Notes: generated by a model not told the origin, from the letters alone. Shown: positions 1 to 9,142, numbered from the stretch's first letter. The stretch: 64,000 nucleotides of DNA from Pannonibacter carbonis (GCF_003012935.1 NZ_PUDR01000013.1:62001-126000); one strand, 5' to 3'. Made by a program: numbers and translations.

Positions 1-1826
1 ATCTGCGCGTCCTGACCATTATCGGCTTTCCGACAGCGACCACGCCCGGCCTGCTCGACGAGATGAACCGGCTCGCGTTCCCGTATCGCTGGTCCACCCG
101 CGCCATCCTGATGGACAAGACGGACGCGACGAAACTCCTCACCAAAATCCGCCGTCAATGGTTCGCCAAGAGAAAATCCATCGCCGCGATCCTCAAGGAG
201 GTGATGACCAACGAGCAATCGGCGCTGGTGGACACCGATGCGTCCAACAAGGCGCTCGATGCCGACATGGCCTTGCAGGAACTGGGCGCTGACGTCGCCG
301 GCATGGCCTATGTCACAGCAACCGTCACCGTCTGGGACGCCGACCCCCGTATCGCCGACGAGAAGCTGCGTCTGGTCGAGAAGATCATTCAGGGCCGTGA
401 CTTCACGGCCATGCCGGAAACTGTCAATGCCGTCGATGCCTGGCTAGGCTCGATCCCCGGACATGCCTACGCCAATGTCCGGCAGCCGCCGATCTCGACG
501 CTCAACCTCGCCCACATGATCCCTCTATCGGCCGTGTGGGCGGGGCCGGAACGGAACGAACATCTCGGAGCGCCCCCCTTGCTGTACGGCAAGACCGAAG
601 GTTCGACTCCGTTCCGGCTTTCCCTTCATGTCGGCGACGTGGGCCATACCCTCGTCGTCGGCCCGACCGGCGCGGGCAAGTCCGTGCTGCTGGCGCTGAT
701 GGCGTTGCAATTTCGCCGCTATGATCGCAGCCAGATTTTCGCTTTCGATTTCGGGGGATCGATCCGGGCATCCGCGCTCGCCATGGGGGGCGACTGGCAT
801 GATCTCGGCGGTGGGTTGACCGAGGGATCGGAGGTTTCCGTTTCCCTGCAACCGCTGGCGCAGATCGATGATGCCTATGAGCGGTCATGGGCCGCTGACT
901 GGATCGCCGCGATCCTGATGCGTGAAGGCATGACCATCACGCCGGAGGTGAAGGAGCACATCTGGACGGCACTGACATCGCTGGCATCCGCCCCGGCGGG
1001 GGAACGGACCATCACCGGCCTTGCCGTGCTGCTGCAATCCAACGATCTGAAACAGGCGTTGCGCCCATACTGCATTGGCGGCGCCTATGGCCGGTTGCTC
1101 GACGCCGAGGCCGAACATCTCGGATCAGCCGATGTACAGGCCTTCGAGATCGAGGGGCTGGTCGGCACTGGGGCTGCGCCTGCCGTCCTGTCCTATCTGT
1201 TTCATCGGATCGGCGACCGGCTCGACGGTCGGCCAACCCTGCTCATCATCGACGAAGGCTGGCTGGCGCTCGATGATGAGGGGTTCGCCAATCAGCTCCG
1301 CGAATGGCTGAAGACACTCAGGAAGAAGAACGCTTCCGTCATCTTCGCCACGCAGTCGCTCTCGGACATTGACGGCAGCAATATCGCGCCCGCCATCATC
1401 GAAAGCTGCCCGACGCGGCTGCTTCTCCCGAATGAACGCGCCATCGAGCCGCAGATCACGGCAATCTACCGCCGCTTCGGCCTCAATGACCGGCAAATCG
1501 AGATCCTCGCGCGGGCCACGCCCAAGCGGGACTACTACTGCCAATCGCGGCGCGGCAATCGCCTGTTCGAGCTTGGCCTCAGCGAAGTCGGTCTCGCGCT
1601 CTGCGCCGCATCATCCAAATCCGATCAGACCCGTATCGCCGAACTCGTCGCCGAGCATGGGCAGGACGGTTTTCTCGCGGCCTGGCTGCGCGATCGCGGC
1701 GTCGAATGGGCCGTCGATCTGATCCCGAACCTTACCAATCTTGTCGAACGGACAGAGCCTGCTCGGCCGGTCGCGCCGGATCAAATCCATCCAGATGACA
1801 GCCAAGAAAAGGAGACCCTGCCATGA
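1..1826 (+). CDS. trbE: TrbE, conjugal transfer ATPase (VirB4 family), C-terminal part
   Basis: Cytoplasmic ATPase that powers assembly of the type IV mating channel. The reading frame is open from base 3 and runs in from the left edge, so the N-terminal quarter or so is missing; the first ATG at 63 is internal. The P-loop GPTGAGKS is encoded at about 660-683 and a Walker B-like LLIIDEGW follows about 190 residues later, with a downstream FATQSLSDI segment typical of VirB4/TrbE ATPases. Its TGA overlaps the ATG of trbJ in an ATGA tetranucleotide, indicating translational coupling. The order trbE-J-K-L-F-G-I matches alphaproteobacterial trb operons. Confidence 0.95.
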   Translation, partial: LRVLTIIGFPTATTPGLLDEMNRLAFPYRWSTRAILMDKTDATKLLTKIRRQWFAKRKSIAAILKEVMTNEQSALVDTDASNKALDADMALQELGADVAGMAYVTATVTVWDADPRIADEKLRLVEKIIQGRDFTAMPETVNAVDAWLGSIPGHAYANVRQPPISTLNLAHMIPLSAVWAGPERNEHLGAPPLLYGKTEGSTPFRLSLHVGDVGHTLVVGPTGAGKSVLLALMALQFRRYDRSQIFAFDFGGSIRASALAMGGDWHDLGGGLTEGSEVSVSLQPLAQIDDAYERSWAADWIAAILMREGMTITPEVKEHIWTALTSLASAPAGERTITGLAVLLQSNDLKQALRPYCIGGAYGRLLDAEAEHLGSADVQAFEIEGLVGTGAAPAVLSYLFHRIGDRLDGRPTLLIIDEGWLALDDEGFANQLREWLKTLRKKNASVIFATQSLSDIDGSNIAPAIIESCPTRLLLPNERAIEPQITAIYRRFGLNDRQIEILARATPKRDYYCQSRRGNRLFELGLSEVGLALCAASSKSDQTRIAELVAEHGQDGFLAAWLRDRGVEWAVDLIPNLTNLVERTEPARPVAPDQIHPDDSQEKETLP

Positions 1827-2605
1827 TCCGTATCCCCGTTTCCCGATATGTCAGTGCATCCGTGCTGGCGCTGACGCTCGCCATGCCTGTTGCACTGTCG
1901 CCCATGCTGACAAGCCCCGCTCACGCTTTTGGCTTCGGCCGCATCGTCTATGATCCGACCAACTATGCCCAGAACCTTCTAACCGCCGCCCGTACGCTGG
2001 AGCAGATCAACCACCAGATCACCTCGCTTCAGAATGAAGCGCAGATGCTCATCAATCAGGCGAAGAATCTTGCCAATCTGCCGTATTCCTCGCTCCAGAC
2101 TTTGCAGCAGAACGTCCAGCGCACGCAGCAGCTTCTGGCTCAGGCGCAGAACATTGCCTTCGACGTGCAGAACGTCGACCAGGTGTTCCAACAGAAATAC
2201 GGCAAGGTTTCGCTGTCCGCGACCGACGCCCAGCTCGTCGCCGATGCGCGGTCCCGCTGGCAGAATACGGTCGGCGGCTTGCAGGACGCCATGCGCGTGC
2301 AGGCCGGTGTCGTCGGAAATATTGACACCAACCGCGCTGAAATGTCCGCCCTTGTCGGGCAGAGCCAGAACGCGACCGGCGCGTTGCAGGCGACACAGGC
2401 GGGCAATCAGCTTCTCGCGCTCCAGTCGCAGCAGCTTTCCGACCTGATCGCGCTGATGTCCGCCAATGGTCGCTCCGAAGCCCTGATCGAGGCCGAGCGT
2501 GCCACCGCCGCCGAACAGGGCCGCATCCTGCGCGAGCGCTTTCTGACGCCGGGATCGGGCTATCAGCCTGGCAATGCCCGGATGTTCGGCAACGGCAACA
2601 ACTGA
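1823..2605 (+). CDS. trbJ: TrbJ, P-type conjugative transfer protein
   Basis: Periplasmic component of the mating apparatus (VirB5-like). It has 260 residues. The N-terminus is a clear Sec signal peptide with a hydrophobic core and a likely cut after SPAHA (about residue 35), followed by FGFGRIVYDPTNYAQN, a start typical of TrbJ. The rest is Gln- and Ala-rich helical sequence (QLLAQAQN, LQATQAGNQLLALQSQQLS), consistent with coiled coil. It follows trbE with a 4-bp overlap and precedes the small trbK-like gene by 20 bp. Confidence 0.93.
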   Translation: MIRIPVSRYVSASVLALTLAMPVALSPMLTSPAHAFGFGRIVYDPTNYAQNLLTAARTLEQINHQITSLQNEAQMLINQAKNLANLPYSSLQTLQQNVQRTQQLLAQAQNIAFDVQNVDQVFQQKYGKVSLSATDAQLVADARSRWQNTVGGLQDAMRVQAGVVGNIDTNRAEMSALVGQSQNATGALQATQAGNQLLALQSQQLSDLIALMSANGRSEALIEAERATAAEQGRILRERFLTPGSGYQPGNARMFGNGNN

Positions 2606-2625
2606 CCGGACAGGAGGGGCGCGAC

Positions 2626-2913
2626 ATGGACGGCAAGATGCTGGCGCGGCCGGGCGCGATCATATTCGTGGCCATCGCCATCACCGCGACGGTGATCGAA
2701 ATGACACGCGAGGACGAACCAGCCCAGCCCCGTCCGGCCCCGGCGCTTCAGGCGCCTGCCGATCCACTGCGCCAGAGCCTGCGCCACTGCCAGCAACTTG
2801 GCGAGGCAGCCGTGAACGATCCCGACTGCCTCGCCATCTGGGCCGAGAACCGCGACCGGTTCCTCGGCCGGACGCCGGTGCCCGCCGCCCCGCATCAGAA
2901 CGGGGGTCAGTGA
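2626..2913 (+). CDS. trbK: TrbK-alt, putative entry exclusion protein
   Basis: Small protein of 95 residues sitting between trbJ and trbL, where entry-exclusion lipoproteins of trb systems are encoded. It begins with one membrane segment (residues about 7-23, AIIFVAIAITATVIEM) and then a short polar domain with two cysteines (RHCQQLGEA and DPDCLAIWAENRDRF), a pattern of the TrbK-alt family. A GGAGG ribosome site precedes the ATG. The proposed role is to block redundant transfer into cells that already carry the element. The assignment rests on position and the conserved Cys region; sequence alone cannot prove exclusion activity. Confidence 0.75.
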   Translation: MDGKMLARPGAIIFVAIAITATVIEMTREDEPAQPRPAPALQAPADPLRQSLRHCQQLGEAAVNDPDCLAIWAENRDRFLGRTPVPAAPHQNGGQ

Positions 2914-2916
2914 ACC

Positions 2917-4284
2917 ATGGGCGGCACCGGCGTCATCGACAATTTCCTGGGCGTCTTCACCAGCTATATCGACAGCGGCTTCGGCCTGCTTGGCGGCGAG
3001 GTCGCCTTCATCGCCACCACGCTAATCGTCATCGACGTGACGCTGGCCGCACTCTTCTGGTCCTGGGGTGCGGATGACGACATCATCGCACGCCTCGTCA
3101 AGAAGACGCTTTTTGTCGGTGTCTTCGCATACCTGATCGGCAACTGGAACAATCTCGCCCAGATCATCTTCGACAGCTTCGCTGGTCTTGGCCTGAAAGG
3201 TTCGGGCACCAGCTTTTCCGCCGCCGATCTACTGCGGCCCGGCAAGGTGGCGCAGACCGGCCTCGATGCCGGTCGCCCGCTGCTCGAATCCATCTCGGAT
3301 ATGATGGGCTACTGGTCCTTCTTCGAGAACTTCATCCAGATCGCCTGCCTGATGTTCGCCTGGGCGCTGGTGCTGCTCGCCTTCTTCATTCTCGCCGTGC
3401 AGCTCTTTGTCACCCTGATTGAGTTCAAGCTGACCACGCTGGCCGGTTTTGTGCTGATCCCCTTTGGTCTCTTCGGCAAGACTGCCTTCATTGCCGAGCG
3501 CGTTCTTGGCAATGTCGTTTCCTCCGGCATCAAGGTGCTGGTCCTGGCCGTCATCATCGGCATCGGATCAACCCTATTTAGCCAATTCACGGCAGGCTTC
3601 GGCGGCGTGACGCCGACCATCGACGACGCCATGGCGATCGTGCTGGCCGCCCTTTCCCTTCTCGGCCTCGGCATCTTCGGTCCTGGCATCGCGTCCGGTC
3701 TGGTTTCTGGCGGCCCGCAGCTTGGCGCAGGTGCGGCTGTTGGAACCGGCCTTGCCGCTGGCGGCATGATGCTTGCCGGCGGCGCTGCCGCAGGCATGGC
3801 CGCGAAGGGAGGGACAGCGGCGCTGTCGGGTGGAGCTGCGGCTGTCCGTGGTGGTGCTGCCGCCGCAGGTGCGGCGAGCGCCGCCTACAGTGTCGGCTCG
3901 CTTGGCCAGTCCGGCGCTGCCGGTGTTGCCTCCGGTCTGGGCGGTGTTGCCCGTGCCGCAGGCTCTGCTGCCGCATCGCCCCTGAAGCGCGCCGCCTCGA
4001 AGGCATCGGAAAGCGTCACGTCCAGCTTTTCCGATGGAGCGCGTGCCGGCTTCGGCGTCACTGGTGGCTCTTCCACGGCTGGAACTGTCGGAGGTGCCAG
4101 CGAGGCCGCGAGTGCTGGCCCATCGCCCGCCGCGCAGGCTGGCGGCTCTCCGGCATGGGCAAAGCAGATGCAGCGCAAGCAGACACTCAGTCACGGCACG
4201 TCGATGGCCGCCCATGCCGTGCGCGCTGGCGACAGCCATGGCGGCGGCTCCTCCATCAATCTTTCTGAAAGTGACCGCTCATGA
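2917..4284 (+). CDS. trbL: TrbL, P-type conjugative transfer inner-membrane protein
   Basis: Polytopic inner-membrane subunit of the mating channel (VirB6-like), 455 residues. The first 270 residues hold several hydrophobic helices (for example around residues 25-50, 140-170 and 205-260). The C-terminal 180 residues are low-complexity Ala/Gly/Ser-rich sequence, a usual feature of TrbL. It starts 3 bp after trbK and its stop overlaps the start of trbF by 4 bp. The end LSESDRS is polar. Confidence 0.93.
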   Translation: MGGTGVIDNFLGVFTSYIDSGFGLLGGEVAFIATTLIVIDVTLAALFWSWGADDDIIARLVKKTLFVGVFAYLIGNWNNLAQIIFDSFAGLGLKGSGTSFSAADLLRPGKVAQTGLDAGRPLLESISDMMGYWSFFENFIQIACLMFAWALVLLAFFILAVQLFVTLIEFKLTTLAGFVLIPFGLFGKTAFIAERVLGNVVSSGIKVLVLAVIIGIGSTLFSQFTAGFGGVTPTIDDAMAIVLAALSLLGLGIFGPGIASGLVSGGPQLGAGAAVGTGLAAGGMMLAGGAAAGMAAKGGTAALSGGAAAVRGGAAAAGAASAAYSVGSLGQSGAAGVASGLGGVARAAGSAAASPLKRAASKASESVTSSFSDGARAGFGVTGGSSTAGTVGGASEAASAGPSPAAQAGGSPAWAKQMQRKQTLSHGTSMAAHAVRAGDSHGGGSSINLSESDRS

Positions 4285-4970
4285 ACATCTTCAAACGTCC
4301 ATCGGCCCATTACGGCAAATCGCCCGAACCCGAGACGCCCTATCAGAAAGCTGCCCAGGCCTGGGACGAGCGTATCGGTTCGGCTCGCGTGCAGGCTAAG
4401 AACTGGCGCATCATGGCCTTCGGCTCACTGATCCTCTCGGCCGGTTTCGCCTCTGCTCTGGTCTGGCAATCGGCGCGCGGGACGGTCGTGCCCTGGGTGG
4501 TGCAGGTCGATAATCTCGGCCAGGCCCAGGCCATCACCGCAGCCACGGCCGATTACCGCCCGACCGATCCGCAGATCGCCTTCCATCTTGGCCGTTTCAT
4601 CGAGCAGACGCGCTCGATCCCGGCGGATGCCATCATCGTGCGCCAGAACTGGCTGCGCGCCTATGAGTTCACCACAGATAGGGGAGCGGCCGCGCTCAAC
4701 GACTATGCCCGCGCCAACGATCCGTTCACCCGTGTCGGCCGCCAGCAGATCGCAGTCGAAGTTTCCAGCGTCATCCGCGCCTCGAACGACAGTTTCCGCG
4801 TCGCCTGGACCGAGCGCCATTACGAGAACGGGCAGCTTTCCACGACCGAGCGCTGGACCGCGATCCTGACCATCGTGATCCAGACCCCGCGCGATGCCGA
4901 GCGTCTGCGCGCCAATCCGCTCGGCATCTACGTCAATGCAATTTCATGGTCGCGGGAGATGAGCCAATGA
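4281..4970 (+). CDS. trbF: TrbF, conjugal transfer protein (VirB8-like)
   Basis: Bitopic inner-membrane protein of 229 residues that links inner-membrane and periplasmic parts of the channel. After a short cytoplasmic tail there is one transmembrane helix (about residues 44-64), then a periplasmic VirB8-like domain. The AYEFTTDRGAAALNDYA segment and the final NAISWSREM are typical of TrbF. It overlaps trbL at its start and trbG at its stop by 4 bp each. Confidence 0.93.
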   Translation: MNIFKRPSAHYGKSPEPETPYQKAAQAWDERIGSARVQAKNWRIMAFGSLILSAGFASALVWQSARGTVVPWVVQVDNLGQAQAITAATADYRPTDPQIAFHLGRFIEQTRSIPADAIIVRQNWLRAYEFTTDRGAAALNDYARANDPFTRVGRQQIAVEVSSVIRASNDSFRVAWTERHYENGQLSTTERWTAILTIVIQTPRDAERLRANPLGIYVNAISWSREMSQ

Positions 4971-5980
4971 CCATCGCGTCTTCCCGCAATTCCGCCTTGC
5001 CGGTTTTCCGTAAACCCGCCTTCGCGGCTTTGTTGCTTTCGGCCACCATGCTCGCCGGCTGCGCCACCAACAAAGCGCCGCAGTTCAGCTATGATGCCGA
5101 TGTGCCGGCGTTGCCCGTCGTGCCGACCGCTGTCACGGATGACCGGCCTCGGCCGCTTCACACGCCGCCGGCCTGGACGGTCGCACGCGGCGGCACTGCT
5201 GCCGGAACACCGGCAGGCCGCGTCGAGAACGCCAATGCCGCCGCCCGCGTCGAGCCGCGCCGCGAGGGTTACTATAACGCCATCCAGATCTATCCCTGGT
5301 CGGAAGGCGCGCTCTATCAGGTCTATGCAGCACCAGGACAGATCACCAATGTAGCGCTGGAGCCGGGCGAAAGCCTGACCGGCGCGGGACCAATCGCGGC
5401 GGGAGACACCGCCCGCTGGATCATTGGCGATACCGAGAGCGGGAGCGGTACGTCGCGCCGGGTCCATATTCTCGTCAAACCATCCCGATCCGACATCTCA
5501 ACCAATCTCGTGGTGACGACCGATCGGCGCACCTACATGATCGAGCTGCGCGCCCGTGAGGCGCTCTACATGCCGTCCGTATCCTGGTCTTATCCGGCGC
5601 TGCCTGCCGGTCAGCGCCAGACCGTTCCGGCAGCACCCATCATCCCGGTCGAGGCGGCACGCAACTATCGTTACAGCCTGACTGGAGATACGCCGCCATG
5701 GCGGCCGATTTCCGTCTTCGATGATGGCCGCCGTGTCTATGTCGTTTTCCCGCGCGGCATCGTGCAGGGAGAGATGCCACCGATTTTCGTCATCGGTTCC
5801 GAGGGCGAGACCCAGATCGTCAATTCCCGTGTTCACCAGAACATCTTGATCGTCGATCGGCTGTTCGGAGCGGCTGAGCTGCGTCTTGGTAGCGGCAAGC
5901 AGCAGCAGACGGTCAGGATCGTTCGCATCGAGCAAAGACAAGCTGCCCAGCCCGCTAAAGCCGGAGAGCAACCGTCATGA
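4967..5980 (+). CDS. trbG: TrbG, conjugal transfer lipoprotein (VirB9-like)
   Basis: Outer-membrane-associated component of the core complex, 337 residues from this start. The ATG at 4967 is preferred over one 21 bp upstream because it forms an ATGA overlap with trbF. The N-terminus carries a lipoprotein signal with lipobox LAGC (Cys32). The mature part includes GALYQVYAAPGQITNVALEP, the conserved VirB9/TrbG beta-rich core, and the C-terminal VDRLFGAAELRLG. The stop overlaps trbI. Confidence 0.93.
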   Translation: MTIASSRNSALPVFRKPAFAALLLSATMLAGCATNKAPQFSYDADVPALPVVPTAVTDDRPRPLHTPPAWTVARGGTAAGTPAGRVENANAAARVEPRREGYYNAIQIYPWSEGALYQVYAAPGQITNVALEPGESLTGAGPIAAGDTARWIIGDTESGSGTSRRVHILVKPSRSDISTNLVVTTDRRTYMIELRAREALYMPSVSWSYPALPAGQRQTVPAAPIIPVEAARNYRYSLTGDTPPWRPISVFDDGRRVYVVFPRGIVQGEMPPIFVIGSEGETQIVNSRVHQNILIVDRLFGAAELRLGSGKQQQTVRIVRIEQRQAAQPAKAGEQPS

Positions 5981-7110
5981 GTGAAGAGGCTACCACCAAC
6001 CCAACGCCGATGCGTCTGCGTGCCGAGCCGCCGCGCGTCACGCGCCTGTCGCGCAAGATGCTGGCCGGTGCCGGAGCTGTTGCGCTCCTCGGCATCGGCG
6101 GGGCGCTGATCTATGCGCTCCAGACGCGCGATATGAGCGGAAACGGTGAAGAACTCTATTCGACCGAGAACCGCGCCACGGCAGATGGACTGGCAGGTCT
6201 GCCGAAGGATTATACCGGGCCGGTCCTGGGGCCGGCATTGCCGGGCGATCTCGGTGGCCCGATCCTGGATGCCCAGAACCGGGGTCAGCCCGTCACGCCG
6301 CCCGCCATGGCGACGCCTGCCCGCGATCCTGCCGAAGAGCGCCGGCTTGCCGAGGAAGAAGCCGCACGTCTTAGCACCGTGTTCTTCCAGTCCGGGCCAA
6401 GAGTGGCGACGACAGCTGGCTCAACGATTCCGGGGCTTGTGGGGCCGGACCTTGGTGCCCAACCTGAAACGCAGGACCGGCACACAGCTTTCCTCAATGG
6501 TCCTGTGGATCGGCAGACCGTTGCCATGGATCGGATCATGGCGCCTGCCTCGCCCTACATCCTGCAGGCCGGGGCAGTGATTCCGGCGGCGATGATTACC
6601 GGCATCCGCTCTGATCTGCCGGGGCAGATCACCGCGCAGGTGACGGAGAATGTCTATGACAGTCCGACCGGCAGTCTGCTGCTGATCCCGCAAGGAACCC
6701 GCATCATCGGCCAGTATGATGCGGGCGTGCAATTCGGTCAGCGCCGCGTGCTGCTGGTCTGGAACCGCCTGATCCTGCCCAACGGCCGCTCCATCGTGCT
6801 GGAGCGCCAGCCCGGTGCGGACGCTTCCGGCAATGCCGGGCTGGAAGATGGCGTTGATTACCACTGGTGGGATCTGATGAAAGCGGCGGGGCTGTCCACG
6901 CTGCTCGGCATCGGCACGGAACTGGCGACCGACGACGAGGATCGCCTGATCCGCGCCATCCGCGACGGAGCGCAGGATACCATCAATCAGGCCGGGCAAC
7001 AGATCGTCCAGCGCCAGTTGCAGGTCGCGCCGACCCTGACGATCCGGCCGGGCTACCCGGTCAGGGTCATCGTTACCCGCGATCTCGTACTCGAACCTTA
7101 CAGGAACTGA
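5977..7110 (+). CDS. trbI: TrbI, conjugal transfer protein (VirB10-like)
   Basis: Envelope-spanning core-complex protein of 377 residues. It has a short cytoplasmic N-terminus, one transmembrane helix (about residues 28-47), a Pro/Ala-rich linker and the conserved C-terminal TrbI domain. The domain shows SPYILQAGAVIPAAMITG, GSLLLIPQGTRIIGQYD and a C-terminal RPGYPVRVIVTRDLVL, as expected for the family. The start overlaps trbG by 4 bp; only 2 bp separate it from the next gene. Confidence 0.95.
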   Translation: MSEEATTNPTPMRLRAEPPRVTRLSRKMLAGAGAVALLGIGGALIYALQTRDMSGNGEELYSTENRATADGLAGLPKDYTGPVLGPALPGDLGGPILDAQNRGQPVTPPAMATPARDPAEERRLAEEEAARLSTVFFQSGPRVATTAGSTIPGLVGPDLGAQPETQDRHTAFLNGPVDRQTVAMDRIMAPASPYILQAGAVIPAAMITGIRSDLPGQITAQVTENVYDSPTGSLLLIPQGTRIIGQYDAGVQFGQRRVLLVWNRLILPNGRSIVLERQPGADASGNAGLEDGVDYHWWDLMKAAGLSTLLGIGTELATDDEDRLIRAIRDGAQDTINQAGQQIVQRQLQVAPTLTIRPGYPVRVIVTRDLVLEPYRN

Positions 7111-7112
7111 CC

Positions 7113-7334
7113 ATGACGAAGCTGAAACTCGGCCCCCTCATCGAAGACAAGCCCGTGAAGGTGACGGTGGAACTGCCGGGGCCGCTGCACCGCGATCTTG
7201 CCGCCTATGCCGAAGTGCTGGCTCGCGAAACCGGCCAGCCCGCTGCCGATCCTGTCAGGCTGATTGTGCCGATGCTGGAACGGTTCATTGCGACAGATCG
7301 GGGCTTTGCCAGCGCCAGAAGATCTCGCTCATGA
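7113..7334 (+). CDS. DUF2274 domain protein
   Basis: Small protein of 73 residues that closes the trb operon. It starts MTKLKLGPLIEDKPVKVTVE, the usual beginning of DUF2274 proteins, which typically follow trbI in alphaproteobacterial elements. The family has no established function; the fold could be ribbon-helix-helix-like (PGPLHRDLAAYAEVLARETG), suggesting DNA binding or operon control, but that is inference. A longer upstream reading in the same frame is only the shadow of trbI. Its last 6 bases overlap the stop end of the convergent TetR gene. Confidence 0.85.
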   Translation: MTKLKLGPLIEDKPVKVTVELPGPLHRDLAAYAEVLARETGQPAADPVRLIVPMLERFIATDRGFASARRSRS

Positions 7335-7958
7335 GGTGCCGCGCGAGTCATGGCGCGTCGCGGCGATGATTTCCATCAACGTATCGACGGCCTTTCGTGT
7401 CGCATCCCATTTGGCGGACTGGTCCATTTCCCGGTTCTGAAGGGTGAGGCTCACCGCGCCGTGTACCGTTGACCAGAACATGAAGCTGTAGCGCCTCAGA
7501 TCCATGCCGGGCAAAAAGCCTTGGCCCTGAGAGCAGCGAAGTCCCGTCAGCAATAGATTTAGTATCTGTCTTCCAGCTTCGCCCGACCATGGATCATCGC
7601 TGACTCCGAGCCGTGGCGGCGGTGTGAACATCAGCCGGTACAGCGTGGGGTTTTCCAGGGCAAAGCGGACATAGGCATAGCTGCCATCACGCAAATAGCC
7701 GAATGGATTGCCGCGCATCTGCTGGAAGACGGCCAGCTTTTCTCTGTAGAGCTGGTTGAAACCTTCGTCCCGAACGGCGCGCAATAAGGCGCTTTTGTTG
7801 CGGAAATGGCCGTAAAGCGCTGGCGCTGTGCATCCGATGGCATGCGCGACCGCAGTCAGCGGTACGTCGAGGTCGCCACGCTCCGACAGCAGCCGGATCG
7901 TTGCGTCGATTGTACGACGAGCAATATCAAGTTCTTGCTCTTTCCGGGGACGGGCCAT
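7329..7958 (-). CDS. TetR/AcrR family transcriptional regulator
   Basis: Repressor-type regulator of 209 residues. The N-terminal helix-turn-helix is visible (VPLTAVAHAIGCTAPALYGHFRNKSALLRAV, with GCTAPALYGHF as the recognition helix). The C-terminal half has the WHG-type ligand domain pattern (YAYVRFALENPTLYRLMFTPP). It is convergent with the trb operon. Two palindromic sites lie between it and a divergent truncated lipoprotein start, so it probably represses itself and once controlled an efflux operon. The ligand is unknown. Confidence 0.9.
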   Translation of the reverse strand: MARPRKEQELDIARRTIDATIRLLSERGDLDVPLTAVAHAIGCTAPALYGHFRNKSALLRAVRDEGFNQLYREKLAVFQQMRGNPFGYLRDGSYAYVRFALENPTLYRLMFTPPPRLGVSDDPWSGEAGRQILNLLLTGLRCSQGQGFLPGMDLRRYSFMFWSTVHGAVSLTLQNREMDQSAKWDATRKAVDTLMEIIAATRHDSRGTS

Positions 7959-7986
7959 TCCGATGCCTGTTGCAACTTGTCGTGAA

Positions 7987-8005
7987 AACTAAACGACATT
8001 TACTT
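7987..8005. promoter_or_regulatory. Operator-like palindrome 1 for the TetR regulator
   Basis: The site reads AACTAAACG-A-CATTTACTT; 7 of 9 bases are symmetric between the arms. It lies 29 bp upstream of the TetR start. The same 9+1+9 layout recurs at 8046-8064, and the arm AACTAAACG is shared, which supports both as targets of one dimeric repressor. Confidence 0.6.
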
Positions 8006-8045
8006 TTTTCGTTGACGGGCCGGAAGTCAAGAAGCAGCATTCGGT

Positions 8046-8064
8046 AACTGAACGTCGTTTAGTT
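8046..8064. promoter_or_regulatory. Operator-like palindrome 2 for the TetR regulator
   Basis: The site reads AACTGAACG-T-CGTTTAGTT with 8 of 9 symmetric positions. It lies 20 bp upstream of a rightward ATG at 8085. The 12-bp block at 8054-8065 is the exact reverse complement of 7986-7997, linking it to palindrome 1. Confidence 0.65.
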
Positions 8065-8084
8065 TGAGGATGTGCGGAGAGCCG

Positions 8085-8159
8085 ATGAACGCACATAGAT
8101 CGATTTTCGCGTTGATGATGGCGGGGTGCCCGTCAGAAACCGAACGCTGTTTCGGATGA
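8085..8159 (+). pseudogene. Clipped 5' end of a lipoprotein gene, possibly an RND efflux adaptor
   Basis: An ATG preceded by GGAGA opens a 24-residue frame starting MNAHRSIFALMMAGCPSE and ending at a TGA. The hydrophobic run ending in MAGC looks like a lipobox, and the position, divergent from a TetR repressor with an operator just upstream, is that of an acrA-like adaptor. The coding sequence stops after the signal region and a LysR gene follows, so the rest appears lost at a recombination junction near 8130-8160. The efflux assignment is inference; a chance ORF cannot be excluded. Confidence 0.4.
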
Positions 8160-8165
8160 TGCACC

Positions 8166-9137
8166 ATGGCTGTGATCGGGAACAATCAGACCTCGCCTGA
8201 TGATAGCCTCACGAAGGTCGTTGAGGGGAAACCTGGCACATCTGCGGTCCGGCTGAACCAGTTGCGATATTTTGTTGCCGCCGTCGATTATGGGAGTTTT
8301 CGCAAGGCTGCTGCCGCGCTTTCGGTGCAGGAATCCTCCATCAGCCGACGAATCCGTGATCTCGAAGATGAACTCGGGGCGTCGCTTTTTATGCGAAATG
8401 CTGGCGGGGTGCGGTTGACCGTTGCCGGGCGGGAATTCCTGCGCAACGCTCGCCATGCTCTTCGCCAGATCGATATCGGGGTGACAAAGGTGGCAGCGGT
8501 TGGCCGGGCGGAGCAAGGGCTGATCAAGGTCGGGATATTCTCGTCCCTCGCATCCGGTTTTCTGTTCGATTTGCTTCGAGATTTTGGGTCACGCCATCCG
8601 AAGGTGCAGGTCGACATTATTGATGGAAATTCGCCCGAGCATGTCGCCGCTGTCCGCAAGCTTTATCTGGACGTCGCATTCATCACGGGAACGACAGCAT
8701 GGGACGGATGCGAGACGGAGCATATGTGGTGCGAAAAGGTTTACGTGGTGCTGCCTGATGAACATCCTTTGGCGGGCAAGCCCGAACTTGGATGGGCCGA
8801 TTTGGCTTCCGAGCGGTTCATCGTGAGCGATGTCGCGCCGGGACAAGAGATCCACGACTATTTGGTCGCTCACCTTGCTGGTCTCGGCCGCCACCTCGAT
8901 ATTCAGTCTCAGCAGGTCGGCCGCGACAATATCCTATCTCTGGTCGCTCTCGGTCGGGGCCTCACTCTGACGAGTGAAGCGACGACCGTCGCGCAGTTTC
9001 CGGGGGTCGTTTATCGGAAGCTTGCCGGTGAGGTGCTGCCGTTCAGCATGGTCTGGTCCGCGCAAAACGACAATCCAGCATGTCGGCGGTTATTAAGCTT
9101 GGCCCGGTCGATGGCGGGACCGGCCGGGAGAAAGTAG
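8166..9137 (+). CDS. LysR family transcriptional regulator
   Basis: Regulator of 323 residues. After about 27 poorly conserved residues, the LysR helix-turn-helix runs from VRLNQLRYFVAAVDYGSF through AAAALSVQESSISRRIRDLE to LGASLFMRNAGGVRLT. A substrate-binding domain follows (VGIFSSLASGFLFDLL and the later GLTLTSEATTVAQFPGV). LysR regulators of this type often accompany trb-type elements; whether it controls transfer, the neighbouring defence genes or neither cannot be read from the sequence. It is convergent with the DUF499 gene, with a hairpin between. Confidence 0.92.
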   Translation: MAVIGNNQTSPDDSLTKVVEGKPGTSAVRLNQLRYFVAAVDYGSFRKAAAALSVQESSISRRIRDLEDELGASLFMRNAGGVRLTVAGREFLRNARHALRQIDIGVTKVAAVGRAEQGLIKVGIFSSLASGFLFDLLRDFGSRHPKVQVDIIDGNSPEHVAAVRKLYLDVAFITGTTAWDGCETEHMWCEKVYVVLPDEHPLAGKPELGWADLASERFIVSDVAPGQEIHDYLVAHLAGLGRHLDIQSQQVGRDNILSLVALGRGLTLTSEATTVAQFPGVVYRKLAGEVLPFSMVWSAQNDNPACRRLLSLARSMAGPAGRK

Positions 9138-9142
9138 GATTT

